From NCBI GenBank assembly GCA_013001295.1, contig JABDMW010000040.1:1-64000 (forward strand): a stretch of DNA of 64,000 nt, written 5' to 3'. Positions 41,497-50,360 of this stretch are shown piece by piece (the first letter of the stretch is position 1; the number at the start of each line of letters is the position of its first letter). Source of the stretch: Hyphomonadaceae bacterium. GTDB lineage: Bacteria; Pseudomonadota; Alphaproteobacteria; Caulobacterales; Maricaulaceae. The notes below the pieces were generated by a model, which searched no databases, was not told the DNA's origin, and saw only the letters and a list, made by a program, of their open reading frames with translations. Position numbers and translations under genes: made by a program.

Positions 41497-42342
41497 TCAC
41501 CTTCCCGGTGTGGATAAGACCTTGTTTTTGGCAATGTAAATATCGTCATAGCGAACACCGCCATTGCCGTAAGGTTGTTTTTTGGATCCGGTATTGCTGA
41601 TGGCGATGAAGGCGGTCAGCGGGGCACCGCGTTTCATGCGGAAGCTCGCACCGCTATACACCAGCGTCTGTGAGGTAAATTCGCCGCCGCGCACATATAC
41701 TTCATAGCTCTGTCCCCCCGCATCTGCTGCGCTATTATCCATCACGGCCCAGACCTCATACCAGACATTGGGCGCCAGAGGCTTTGCCGCCGCGCCCGTT
41801 TCCGGATTGATGATTTTGGCGTAGCTTTTGTACCCGCTTGACACCATCAGCGTCCCGTCATTTTTGGTGCCGTCGGACTCCGCCTTGTCGGTGATGCGGA
41901 TAATGGGCTCAAACGCGTCATAATTTGCATCAGGAATTTCAGAAGCCGTGAGATTGCTGAGACCGAAAGAATGATTGTTGGGAAAATACTCGACATTGAC
42001 CCTTGTGTACAGAGAATAGGTCTCGCCAATCCCGATGGCGGTTGGCAGCGGCACAAAGCCGAGCGCTTTTCGATTGCCGATAACGCCGTCGGCGGCAGGT
42101 TTACGAAGCATATATTGATTGTCGATCCCGGCCTCAGCGCTCAGTTCCGTAATTTGTGCATCGGGCACGAAGGGATCGGTTTCATTTTCAACATCGACAT
42201 TGGTCCACGCGTCCAACGCGTCTTCCCGTTCAAAATCACTGACGAGAAGCCAGTCTCCCGGCTGATCTGCGGGCGGCATCGTTGTGGCACAGCCCACCAG
42301 CGTGAGCATGCCAACAAATAAGAGGACGCTGTTTTTAATCAT
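41497..42342 (-). CDS. lipoprotein with lectin-like beta-sandwich
   Basis: From ATG 42342 the product has 281 residues with a lipobox in LTLVGCAT. The mature protein begins PGDWLLVSDFEREDALDAWT and has long beta segments (YSLYTRVNVEYFPNNHSFGL, NVWYEVWAVMDNSA, YEVYVRGGEF, RYDDIYIAK). This is the look of concanavalin-like jelly rolls found in carbohydrate-binding or lyase proteins, by pattern only. It lies beside the SGNH hydrolase on the same strand, so a carbohydrate-related pair is possible. Confidence 0.65.
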   Translation of the reverse strand: MIKNSVLLFVGMLTLVGCATTMPPADQPGDWLLVSDFEREDALDAWTNVDVENETDPFVPDAQITELSAEAGIDNQYMLRKPAADGVIGNRKALGFVPLPTAIGIGETYSLYTRVNVEYFPNNHSFGLSNLTASEIPDANYDAFEPIIRITDKAESDGTKNDGTLMVSSGYKSYAKIINPETGAAAKPLAPNVWYEVWAVMDNSAADAGGQSYEVYVRGGEFTSQTLVYSGASFRMKRGAPLTAFIAISNTGSKKQPYGNGGVRYDDIYIAKNKVLSTPGR

Positions 42343-42447
42343 CGCAAACTTTATGAATGTTTTAAGGCGCCCTCGCAAGATTCTGCTTTTGTAGACGCGC
42401 GTGTTTTCCAACACATAGAAATTAACGGGCGTCTCTCGTCCGCCGCC

Positions 42448-43212
42448 CTAATCCGCCATTATTCGCGCCACGTCGGCTTCGATCACTTCCGCCCACAGCC
42501 GGTAGCCTTCCGGGCTGAGGTGCAGCAGATCCGGCATGATGGTTTCGGAAATCACTCCGTCATCACCCACAAAAATAGAGCCGATATCGCGGTAATGCAC
42601 ATTGGCATGTTTGCGTTGCCATTTTCGGTTTACCGCATTGGCCTTGAGACGTCGATTGATTTGTTGATTGCGCAGGCGCGCGGGATCATCCGGTGTTGCC
42701 CCTCGTGGGAAAATGCCGAGCAGCAGAATATCCGTAGCGGGTAATTTTTGTTTGAGTTTTTTGAGAATGGCATTTATGCCTGCGACCGTATCCTCGACAC
42801 TGTCCATACGGTGGCCCGTATTGTTGGTCCCGATCATCAAGATCACGAGTTTGGGCGACAGACCATCAACGGCACCGTTATCCAGCCGCCACAAAACGTT
42901 TTCTGTGCGGTCCCCGCCAAAGCCGAGATTAAAACCATTGCGCGGCGCAAAGTATTCATCCCAAACCGCTTCGCCTTCGCCTTCCCATCCATGGGTGATC
43001 GAGTCGCCCAGCACAATCAGGTCGACCTTTTGCTTGTCCTTATCTTTAAGTTTTTGTTTGTGGCGCGGCAGCCACCACTCCACAGCCCATTCTGTATTCA
43101 GCGTATCGGCCTGAACCGATAAGGGCGCGGGCCCAGCTGGCGGCGCATCGCAAGCTGATAAAACGGGTGCGATCAAAAACAGCGCCGCCAACAATATTGT
43201 GAATACCCTCAT
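42448..43212 (-). CDS. SGNH/GDSL hydrolase, exported
   Basis: The 254-residue product has a signal with PVLSAC (lipobox Cys21). The SGNH blocks are all present: VLGDSITHGW (Ser71), NLGFGGDRTENV (Gly100), MIGTNNTGH (Asn130) and PDLLHLSPEGY (Asp228, His231). The pattern fits the acetylhydrolase/rhamnogalacturonan acetylesterase-like branch, which removes acetyl groups from sugars or lipids. The lectin-like lipoprotein gene follows in the same direction. Confidence 0.9.
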   Translation of the reverse strand: MRVFTILLAALFLIAPVLSACDAPPAGPAPLSVQADTLNTEWAVEWWLPRHKQKLKDKDKQKVDLIVLGDSITHGWEGEGEAVWDEYFAPRNGFNLGFGGDRTENVLWRLDNGAVDGLSPKLVILMIGTNNTGHRMDSVEDTVAGINAILKKLKQKLPATDILLLGIFPRGATPDDPARLRNQQINRRLKANAVNRKWQRKHANVHYRDIGSIFVGDDGVISETIMPDLLHLSPEGYRLWAEVIEADVARIMAD

Positions 43213-43333
43213 CGTGTCTGTTTACAGGCGCCGATGGAAATTTCCAAGGCCTTCCTGCGTTTCGGGTGTGGGCAGGTATTTGCGGCAATATACTTCAGCA
43301 AAATGGCTGGTAAGCCGTTTCACCAAAATTAAT

Positions 43334-44896
43334 TTACAACGGCAGTGGTGGTTCGAAATAAGAAACTTCGCCCGAAATTTGCGTGGCGCTGAAAACCCCT
43401 GAACGAATATAACTGGTGAGGCCCGCACCGGAATATGATGCAAGCAGTGTAACCCAATTTTGTGGCAAACCTTCGATATCATCCAAATTAATTGTCTGGT
43501 CTGGCATTAACAAGGTTGTTTGTAAGAGCCAAATTTCTCCAGAATAAAAGTCGGAAAATATCAAATGGCTTTCACGCGCTACGTCCGTTTCCCAGTACGA
43601 AAAATCCCCTACAATTATTGAACGACGATCGCCAGTGTGCGCATATTCCAGGACAGGTGGCGTCAGTCCCGTAGAGTCCGTTCCCGTATTTGGCAATAAC
43701 CCTTCAAATAACGGCCAGCCAAAATTCACGCCAGGCTCGGACAAGGATAAACGGTTTATTTCTTCTCGTCGATTTTGCCCGACATCTCCAAGATAAAGTT
43801 CGCCGGTAAATGGTTCCACCGCACCCCGAAAGGGGTTGCGTAGCCCAAGCGCGAAGACTTCAGGCGCCCCTTCACTACCATCTGCAAAAGGATTGTCTGA
43901 TGGGATTGCATAATTTTTAGAAATATTGCTGGAGTAATCGTCTCCGGTGACATCAATGCGCAGAACTTTTCCTTGCAAAGCAAACGGATCCTGAGCCAAA
44001 TTATCCGGGTCATTGGCACCGCCACTATCACCGGTAGGAATCCATAATGTGCCATCCGGTGCGAATCCTATCCATCCTGCATTATGGTTAGCGCGCGGAC
44101 GATTAATCGTAATAATGGACTTTTGAGTTGCGGGATCAAACATATCGTCTTGATCAGCAAATAGGCTATAGCTTCGAATTTCGATATCGCCGTCCAGATT
44201 TGTGAAACAAAGATAGATCGTCCGGTCGGTATCAAAATCGGGTGACAGCGCACCGCCCAGAAGCCCTCTTTCTCCTTCACTCGTTATCTGACTTCTTAGA
44301 TCAAGCATGGTTGTGCTGGCCATGGTCGGAAAACCGTTTTCATCTTCTAAAACCACTCGACCGGCTTTTTCTAAGATAATTTCGCGACTATTTTGAAATC
44401 CAACAATTTGCATTGGTGCAACAAGGCCACTGGTACTTGTTATTTGCTGACCGATAGCAATCGACCGATCAGCAAGGGTCAGTTGGCTATCAATTGAATG
44501 TGTCGCTTGACCATCATCAACGGTCACAGTGACGTCGTAAATACCATCCCCATTCGCGTCAGACGGATTTTCAAAATCCTGAACCAGATTAACAACAAGA
44601 TCCAAATCGGCTCTTGTGCCATCATAGCGCGGGGCGCTGAGGCTAAAGAAATCGGCATCCGGACCTGAAATAGTATGGACTCGCTGATCACGATTGCCAT
44701 CTGTTGACGTGAAACTGAAAGCGATGCCTTCACTGCCCTCCAGAAAATTTTCGGCAAGGGGAAATTGTACGCGCGGAGGAATGTTGTCAGCTACAGGTGG
44801 CGGGTTTACAACAGTTGAAGAATTTCCGCCGCCGCCACATGACACCATCGTCGTCAGCAAAGCAGCTACAAACATCAGTTGAAATTCGATTTTCAC
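43334..44896 (-). CDS. PQQ-type sugar dehydrogenase lipoprotein
   Basis: The 520-residue product has a lipobox (TTMVSC, Cys20). After a cadherin-like stretch (about 35-145) comes the six-bladed glucose/sorbosone dehydrogenase domain: GERGLLGGALSPDF, NHNAGWIGFAPDGTLWIPTG followed by DSGGANDPDNLAQDP, LQGKVLRIDV, VFALGLRNPFRGAVEP, LYLGDVGQNRREEINR and VNFGWPLFEG. Relatives use PQQ and calcium to oxidise sugars at the cell surface; several members lack activity. The His and Arg of the active site are retained in NHNAG and GLRNP. It stands alone. Confidence 0.9.
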   Translation of the reverse strand: MKIEFQLMFVAALLTTMVSCGGGGNSSTVVNPPPVADNIPPRVQFPLAENFLEGSEGIAFSFTSTDGNRDQRVHTISGPDADFFSLSAPRYDGTRADLDLVVNLVQDFENPSDANGDGIYDVTVTVDDGQATHSIDSQLTLADRSIAIGQQITSTSGLVAPMQIVGFQNSREIILEKAGRVVLEDENGFPTMASTTMLDLRSQITSEGERGLLGGALSPDFDTDRTIYLCFTNLDGDIEIRSYSLFADQDDMFDPATQKSIITINRPRANHNAGWIGFAPDGTLWIPTGDSGGANDPDNLAQDPFALQGKVLRIDVTGDDYSSNISKNYAIPSDNPFADGSEGAPEVFALGLRNPFRGAVEPFTGELYLGDVGQNRREEINRLSLSEPGVNFGWPLFEGLLPNTGTDSTGLTPPVLEYAHTGDRRSIIVGDFSYWETDVARESHLIFSDFYSGEIWLLQTTLLMPDQTINLDDIEGLPQNWVTLLASYSGAGLTSYIRSGVFSATQISGEVSYFEPPLPL

Positions 44897-45237
44897 CGGT
44901 CTGACTCCTGAAAGGTTAAAAGGTATACATTTAGTCTTTAATTTGTCACTTCAAATTGCAGTTAACCAGAAACATTGAGTTAACCCGATGAATGAACGGT
45001 TCAAGAAGTTGCGAGATCGATACCCTTCGCCTTGCACGACCGCCCAAACTTCGACAATGGCAAAAAACGACGGCCTTTACAGCTGTGGACGAAAATTTCA
45101 CCTACGTTTAAGGTCTCGCTCATGGACAAAAAATCGCGGCAATAATACGATAACGGCAACACCTGAAAGCACATTCAAAACATCAAAGACCAGACGCTTG
45201 ATTTGTGCGTTTAATCAAAATCAATCGCCATTCAGGT
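44897..45237. other. gene-free region
   Basis: No open frame with coding character and no repeat family member is seen. A promoter for the dehydrogenase gene is expected near its right-hand start but is not clear. Confidence 0.4.
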
Positions 45238-45576
45238 TTACGCGCGGGCGTCCCCCAGCATGATTTTTTTGATATCGCCGTCGGTTTTAAAAGTCAGATA
45301 GAACAGATAAGCCGACAGGAACAAGATGCCGCCGAACACGGCAATCAATCCCAGGATCAAGCCCGCCGGGGTAAATTGATTGCGCCAACTCACCCACAGG
45401 CCGGACAGCAGTAAGAACCCGAAGAAATCAAAATTGAACTGGCCCGGCCAGGTCATCGCTTTCATGTCGCCGAAAAAGATCGGGAGCAAATTCCAGCCAT
45501 GGTTGGAAATCGTGACCAGTGTGTAGCCGAGCAGGCTGATAAAAATCACGCTTAAAAATATACGAAACAGTTTCAT
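45238..45576 (-). CDS. membrane protein, unknown
   Basis: The 112-residue product has three likely helices (about 5-22, 46-62 and 70-92) and a short charged tail TDGDIKKIMLGDARA. No family is recognised. It is divergent from the MscS gene. Confidence 0.65.
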   Translation of the reverse strand: MKLFRIFLSVIFISLLGYTLVTISNHGWNLLPIFFGDMKAMTWPGQFNFDFFGFLLLSGLWVSWRNQFTPAGLILGLIAVFGGILFLSAYLFYLTFKTDGDIKKIMLGDARA

Positions 45577-45724
45577 ACCGATACTTCCCCCTTTTCAGTC
45601 TTATTTTGGCCGTGCCGGGATATTCTGTCCAGCACTTCCTTTTATCCAAACTATCTCGGCAGCGTCATGGAACCAACTCGCTATCCGTGCGTTTGGAAGG
45701 TGAAATTTAACGAGAGACAATACC

Positions 45725-46780
45725 ATGGCAGCACAACAAGACAATAATTCGAGTCCGGACTCGTCCAGCACAGCAGCGGACACAGCTGGTCAGATTGACC
45801 TTAATCCGGCCATCGCCATCGAGCGGATTGATTCCTGGCTCGACGGGTTGGTGCGGTTATTGCCCAATATCGTGGTCGCCATCATAGTCTTTATCGTTTT
45901 TTGGATGTTGGCCAAGCTCGTCAAGCGCGTAATCAAGCGTACCACCGAGTCGCGCGGACGCACGAATCTGGGCGAAGTGTTAGGAGGTTTCTTCAAGGCC
46001 GCTATACTTGTATTCGGTGGGTTGATCGCCGCGACCATCGTTGTCCCGACCTTGAATCCCGGCGATCTGGTGGCCGGGCTCGGTGTCAGCTCAGTCGCCA
46101 TCGGCTTCGCATTTAAGGATATTTTGCAAAACTGGCTCGCCGGTCTGCTGATCTTGCTTCGGCAACCGTTTGAAGTCGGTGACCAGATCGAAGTCAACGG
46201 GTTCGAAGGCACGGTCGACCATATCGAAACTCGCGCAACCATTATGAAAACCTATGACGGTCAAAAAGTGGTCATCCCTAATAGCGATATTTACACCAAT
46301 GCCGTAACCGTCAAAACCGGCTTTGATTTCAGACGGTCGCAGTATGATATCGGCATTGGCTATGGTGACGATGTCGAAGAAGCGCAGAAAATAATCCTCG
46401 ACGTCTTGAAAGACGTAAAAGACGTGGAAACCGATCCGGCACCGCAGGCCCTGCCCTGGGATTTGGCTGCAAGCTGGGTTACCATCCGCGCGCGCTGGTG
46501 GACCAATAGTCACAAAGCGGATGTGGTTGGCGTGCGCGCCGACGTGATCATGAAAATGAAACGCGCGCTCGACAAAGCCGGTATCGACATGCCGTATGAA
46601 ACCCAGGTGCATCTGTTCCACGACCAGACTGAAGACCGCGATGGACAACCCGGCGAACAGCGTGAAGGTTGGCCGGCACCGGCGGACAGAGAGGTCAAAC
46701 CACGCTACAAAGCGATCGAAGAATCCACGGGAAAGAAGTCCTCGACCCGCAGAAAGAAACCCGCTAAAACCGGTTCATGA
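45725..46780 (+). CDS. MscS-type mechanosensitive channel
   Basis: The 351-residue product has three membrane helices and the MscS core: LGEVLGGFFKAAILVFGGLI, then LVAGLGVSSVAIGFAFKDIL (pore helix) and NWLAGLLILLRQPFEVGDQI with EVNGFEGTVDHIETRATIMK and the VIPNSDI motif. MscS channels release solutes when membrane tension rises. The tail after about 290 is charged and low in order (KKSSTRRKKPAKTGS). Its stop overlaps the DUF2254 start by four bases (ATGA). Confidence 0.93.
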   Translation: MAAQQDNNSSPDSSSTAADTAGQIDLNPAIAIERIDSWLDGLVRLLPNIVVAIIVFIVFWMLAKLVKRVIKRTTESRGRTNLGEVLGGFFKAAILVFGGLIAATIVVPTLNPGDLVAGLGVSSVAIGFAFKDILQNWLAGLLILLRQPFEVGDQIEVNGFEGTVDHIETRATIMKTYDGQKVVIPNSDIYTNAVTVKTGFDFRRSQYDIGIGYGDDVEEAQKIILDVLKDVKDVETDPAPQALPWDLAASWVTIRARWWTNSHKADVVGVRADVIMKMKRALDKAGIDMPYETQVHLFHDQTEDRDGQPGEQREGWPAPADREVKPRYKAIEESTGKKSSTRRKKPAKTGS

Positions 46781-48174
46781 ATGCCCGCCTGATCAAGCTG
46801 TGGCAGGACCTGCAGAGCAGCTATTATTTCATCCCCGCTTTGATGGCCATTGGCGCTGTGATTTTGGCCTATGTGACCAGTCATATCGACCAGACCATGG
46901 ATATCGCGGTGGTTAAGAAATTCGACTGGCTGTACGCCAACAGCCCGGGTGCCGCGCGCGCCATTCTGTCAACCATTGCGGGATCGATGATCACGGTGGC
47001 CGGCGTCACCTTCTCCATGACCATGGTCGCGGTGACCAGCGCCGCTTCCCAGTACGGGCCGCGCCTGATCGGAAATTTCATGCGCGATAAGGCCAACCAA
47101 TTCACTTTGGGGACCTTCACCGCAACATTTGTATATTGTTTGCTGGTGATGCGCGTGGCGCGGACCGGTGATGATGCGGATGCGGCCAACCGGCTGACGG
47201 AAATTATTCCCAGCGTCTCGCTGCTTGTGGCGATGATTATGACACTAATGAGCGTTGGCGTGCTGATCTTTTTCATCCACCACATCCCGGAAACCCTCAA
47301 TGTCGGCAATATTACATCGCGTGTCGGCTACCGCCTGCGTGACAATATCAACAAACTTTTCCCCACAGACATTGGCGAGTCGGGCGATGACGACGTCGAT
47401 CTGTCAAAGTTCGATCTGAAATCCTCGCACAAGGTTGAAACCGACAATGAAGGCTATTTGCAAACCCTGGATGATCAAGCGGTTCTCGATATTGCCTGCG
47501 CGCATGACCTGGTTATCCGCCTCGAATACCGGCCCGGTGATTTCTGTGTCACCGGCAATGTGCTGGCTCATTATTGGAGCGACAGTGACGATCTCGACCA
47601 TGATGAGATCAAAAAACAGATTAACTCCTGCTTCGCCCTGGGCAATGAACGCACCGAGCACCAAAACGTCCTGTTTCTGGCCGACGAACTTGTGGAAATA
47701 TTGGGCCGCGCCCTGTCGCCCGGCATCAATGATCCGTTCACGGCTATTAATTGCATGAACTGGTTCCACAGTGCCCTGGCCGCCATTTGTCAGGGCAAAG
47801 CGCCGTCGCCATTCCGCTATGACGCCAGCGATACCGACAGGCTACGCCTGATTGCTTACCCGGTCTCGTTTGAACGCTTCCTGTCGGTGATTTGTGACCA
47901 AAGCCGGCCGTATATCGCAGCGGACCGCAATGCGGCGCTGCATATGATGACGATTCTGACGGAGCTGGCAGCGACCGCCCGCACCGGGCATCAAAAGGAA
48001 TTATTCGTCAAACAGCTCGACAATCTCACCAAGGCGGCCGCGCAACAACTGCCGTCAGACGTGGATAAAAAGGAAATCGAGACGCGCCACAAACAAGCCA
48101 AGAAAATCATCGACAGTGACGAGGTTTTCCGGGAGGAACGCGACCGGCAAAGCTGGATTGGCGGCCGGGCGTAA
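46777..48174 (+). CDS. DUF2254 membrane protein
   Basis: The 465-residue product begins MNARLIKLWQDLQSSYYFIP and has four N-terminal helices (about 17-35, 62-85, 105-127 and 148-172) with the DUF2254 motifs TIAGSMITVAGVTFSMTMVA and ASQYGPRLIGNFMRD, then a long soluble part with LADELVEILGRALSPGINDP and FTAINCMNWFHSAL. Role unknown. Translational coupling with the MscS gene suggests they work in the same membrane stress response. Confidence 0.9.
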   Translation: MNARLIKLWQDLQSSYYFIPALMAIGAVILAYVTSHIDQTMDIAVVKKFDWLYANSPGAARAILSTIAGSMITVAGVTFSMTMVAVTSAASQYGPRLIGNFMRDKANQFTLGTFTATFVYCLLVMRVARTGDDADAANRLTEIIPSVSLLVAMIMTLMSVGVLIFFIHHIPETLNVGNITSRVGYRLRDNINKLFPTDIGESGDDDVDLSKFDLKSSHKVETDNEGYLQTLDDQAVLDIACAHDLVIRLEYRPGDFCVTGNVLAHYWSDSDDLDHDEIKKQINSCFALGNERTEHQNVLFLADELVEILGRALSPGINDPFTAINCMNWFHSALAAICQGKAPSPFRYDASDTDRLRLIAYPVSFERFLSVICDQSRPYIAADRNAALHMMTILTELAATARTGHQKELFVKQLDNLTKAAAQQLPSDVDKKEIETRHKQAKKIIDSDEVFREERDRQSWIGGRA

Positions 48175-48333
48175 GGGCAGTATCTGAAACAAAACCTGCC
48201 CGGGCTCATATGCGCAGGATTAACTTCATTATTTATTAGCCAAAACATTTCACAACCTTTTCATGTATTTTTATTATTTACCCGCTTGTACACATTTGTC
48301 GAGGCCGCGGCTTTGAATACCTGGGGGGTAGTT

Positions 48334-49608
48334 TTGATTGAAAAATTTGCAACGAGACTGCAAGAATTCCGGACGAATACCGACGGCAGTACGGCCGGTA
48401 TCGTTGCCATGGCACTGCCGATCCTGATCGGTGCTTTGGCGGTGAGTATCGAAGCCGGATTTTGGATGAAGTCCAAAACCGACGTCCAACTATACGCTGA
48501 TCTGGCCGCCTATGCAGGCGCATTGGAATTGCAAACGGCAACGCCGGTAAACGCCAAAAATTATGCCAAACTGCACGCTCTTGATAATGGTTTTGATTTC
48601 AGCAAAGGATCCATAACGGTAAACTCCCCGCCGACCAGCGGTGCACATCAGGGAGACAGTGACGCGCTGGAAGTTTTAATCGATCAAAGCAGCTTAAAAT
48701 TTTTCAGCGGTATCGTCAGCGACAAAGCGATTACCACCCGGGTGCGATCCGTCGCGGCCATGGTGACGGAAAACGGCGACGATGTCTGTGCCCTCGCCCT
48801 GAATACGACCGATCCAAGCACTATCAACATTGCCGGCAGCACAACCGCCGATCTGGCCGGATGTGACATGCATTCCAATTCAACCAGCAGTTCGGCCATT
48901 GCCATCAAAGGTGGTCCTGTTGTGACGGCCCGGTGCGTCAGCGCCTCAGGCGGCATACCGGCAACGTTCAGCAATTTGGAGTGCGACGACGTCATAGAAA
49001 ATGCCGATCCGGTTGTCGATCCATACGCTTCTCTTCCGGCCCCGGATATCAGCACAAAAACATGTGAAGCAAACCCTGTTGCCGACTCGTTTGGCAATAT
49101 CAAAATTGATCCGGGTCTGTATTGTTCAAGTATCTCCGTAAATAACAAACTGACTTTCGATAAGCCCGGTACTTATTATTTTAATAACGCTGATCTCAAT
49201 ATCAAGAAAAACGCCTTGATTACGGGCACTGGTATTACGATCGTTTTAATGAACGGTTCTGCGATCAACGGATTGAACGGCCAGGCGGTTATCCAAGTCA
49301 GCGCAGCACAGGCACCCGAGCCCTATCCGGGCGTCGTTATTTATAGCGACCCGCTGACCCAGCCCGCCGGCTCAGCAACAACGTTCAAAGGGAATACAGG
49401 GTCGTTTTTCGAAGGCCTGCTATATTATCCGAACCAGAATTTGAGCTTCGGCGGCAATGGATCAACGTCGGCGGATTGCACGATGGTCGTCGCCAATAAA
49501 ATTTTCATGAGCGGGACGTCCAGTTTCGTTTCGACGGGCTGTAAAGCCAATTTTGGATTGGATGTCGCCAGTGCCAATTCAACTACCGTCATACGGGTCA
49601 TGGAATGA
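48334..49608 (+). CDS. TadE/TadG-like surface protein
   Basis: The start is probably TTG 48334, because a GGGGGG run stands six bases before it; an in-frame TTG at 48286 has no site. That gives 424 residues. The N terminus TDGSTAGIVAMALPILIGAL and SIEAGFWMKSKTDVQLYADL is the TadE/G membrane segment. The rest is Cys-containing and beta-rich (VCALALNTTDPSTINIAGST, LNIKKNALITGTGITIVLMN), resembling polymer-like surface repeats, without a vWA domain. It probably works with the Flp/Tad-type proteins downstream. Confidence 0.8.
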   Translation: MIEKFATRLQEFRTNTDGSTAGIVAMALPILIGALAVSIEAGFWMKSKTDVQLYADLAAYAGALELQTATPVNAKNYAKLHALDNGFDFSKGSITVNSPPTSGAHQGDSDALEVLIDQSSLKFFSGIVSDKAITTRVRSVAAMVTENGDDVCALALNTTDPSTINIAGSTTADLAGCDMHSNSTSSSAIAIKGGPVVTARCVSASGGIPATFSNLECDDVIENADPVVDPYASLPAPDISTKTCEANPVADSFGNIKIDPGLYCSSISVNNKLTFDKPGTYYFNNADLNIKKNALITGTGITIVLMNGSAINGLNGQAVIQVSAAQAPEPYPGVVIYSDPLTQPAGSATTFKGNTGSFFEGLLYYPNQNLSFGGNGSTSADCTMVVANKIFMSGTSSFVSTGCKANFGLDVASANSTTVIRVME

Positions 49609-49677
49609 CCTCATGCGGTCAAGACGCTATATAAAAACGGCGATTCCGCTGAACGTATCGGTCTAACCGCATATATT

Positions 49678-49726
49678 TTGCCATTTTGGCATTTTATGCC
49701 TTGATCCAATATTGCCATTATGGCAT
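49678..49726. promoter_or_regulatory. two phage-repressor-like operators inside the TadG cluster
   Basis: TTGCCATTTTGGCAT (49678-49692) and TTGCCATTATGGCAT (49712-49726) match the operators at 35560-35640; their starts are 34 bases apart against 33 there. A GGCATTTTATGCC palindrome lies partly between them. They stand just upstream of the gene at 49755, so the CI-like repressor could control it. Confidence 0.8.
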
Positions 49727-49754
49727 TATTTGTAAAAATCACACAGGAATGAAT

Positions 49755-50246
49755 ATGGGGGTTATAAATCCGGCGTCAGCGCCCGTCCCGTCGGTGCCTG
49801 AGGCGACGGAAACCACGCATTACGACAAGATACGCGCCGAAATCGCCCGGCTCGACCAGGACGCCTCGTTATTGCGCAATCGCTCGCAGATCACGCCCTC
49901 CACGCGCGTAAAAATGCAGGCCCTTGCCGCGAAAAGTGCCCGGCTTTCGCATAATATCCCGAAATCTCCGGCGGACTGCGATCAATTAGATAAAGCAAAT
50001 AAGGCCAAGCGTCTGGCATTTGACCATGGACACGCGCTTTATCTCAAGCATCAAGCCCCGGCCCTGTCCCGGGCTCGCCAATCATTAAGCGAATTGATCA
50101 ATTGTACGGTCCCGCCGCCTCTGGAGCGGGCAATCCTTGCCCTGCTTGCCGATCTCGACCGTCAGGACGCCGGCATGCGACATTTCACGCCGTCCCAAGG
50201 CATACCGGCCGCCATGGCGCGCCTGATGACGGCGTATGGACGCTGA
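49755..50246 (+). CDS. operator-controlled helical protein, unknown
   Basis: From ATG 49755 (AGGA just upstream; ATG 49749 is in frame) the product has 163 residues. It is helical and charged: HYDKIRAEIARLDQDASLLR, RVKMQALAAKSARLSHNIPK, KAKRLAFDHGHALYLKHQAP, LERAILALLADLDRQDAGMR. No family is recognised. The two upstream sites resemble the prophage repressor operators, so it may be a moved phage gene or a host gene captured by phage control. It lies between TadG-like genes but is unlike them. Confidence 0.65.
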   Translation: MGVINPASAPVPSVPEATETTHYDKIRAEIARLDQDASLLRNRSQITPSTRVKMQALAAKSARLSHNIPKSPADCDQLDKANKAKRLAFDHGHALYLKHQAPALSRARQSLSELINCTVPPPLERAILALLADLDRQDAGMRHFTPSQGIPAAMARLMTAYGR

Positions 50247-50259
50247 TGTTTACCCGCCA

Positions 50260-50277
50260 TTAACCGTGTCGCTTAGC
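50260..50277 (+). promoter_or_regulatory. shared upstream block, copy 1
   Basis: TTAACCGTGTCGCTTAGC here and TTAACAGTGTCTCTTAGC at 51694-51711 agree at 16 of 18 positions. Both stand about 90-100 bases before the starts of the two near-identical vWA genes, so they probably hold the same promoter or activator site. Confidence 0.6.
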
Positions 50278-50360
50278 CGTTATTATACCTTTTTCTAATA
50301 TAAATCGGGCGATTAAGCCGCATTTGGGTGGCTTTTACACGGGGTGGTGGGAAAAAGAAA

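Noticed and set aside
46091-46648. Minus-strand frame opposite the MscS gene
   Set aside because: The plus-strand frame has all MscS motifs; the opposite frame has no ribosome site or family.
50260-50277. TTAA-containing upstream block as a CtrA site
   Set aside because: The second half-site does not follow at seven bases, so it fits CtrA poorly; it is kept only as a shared block.
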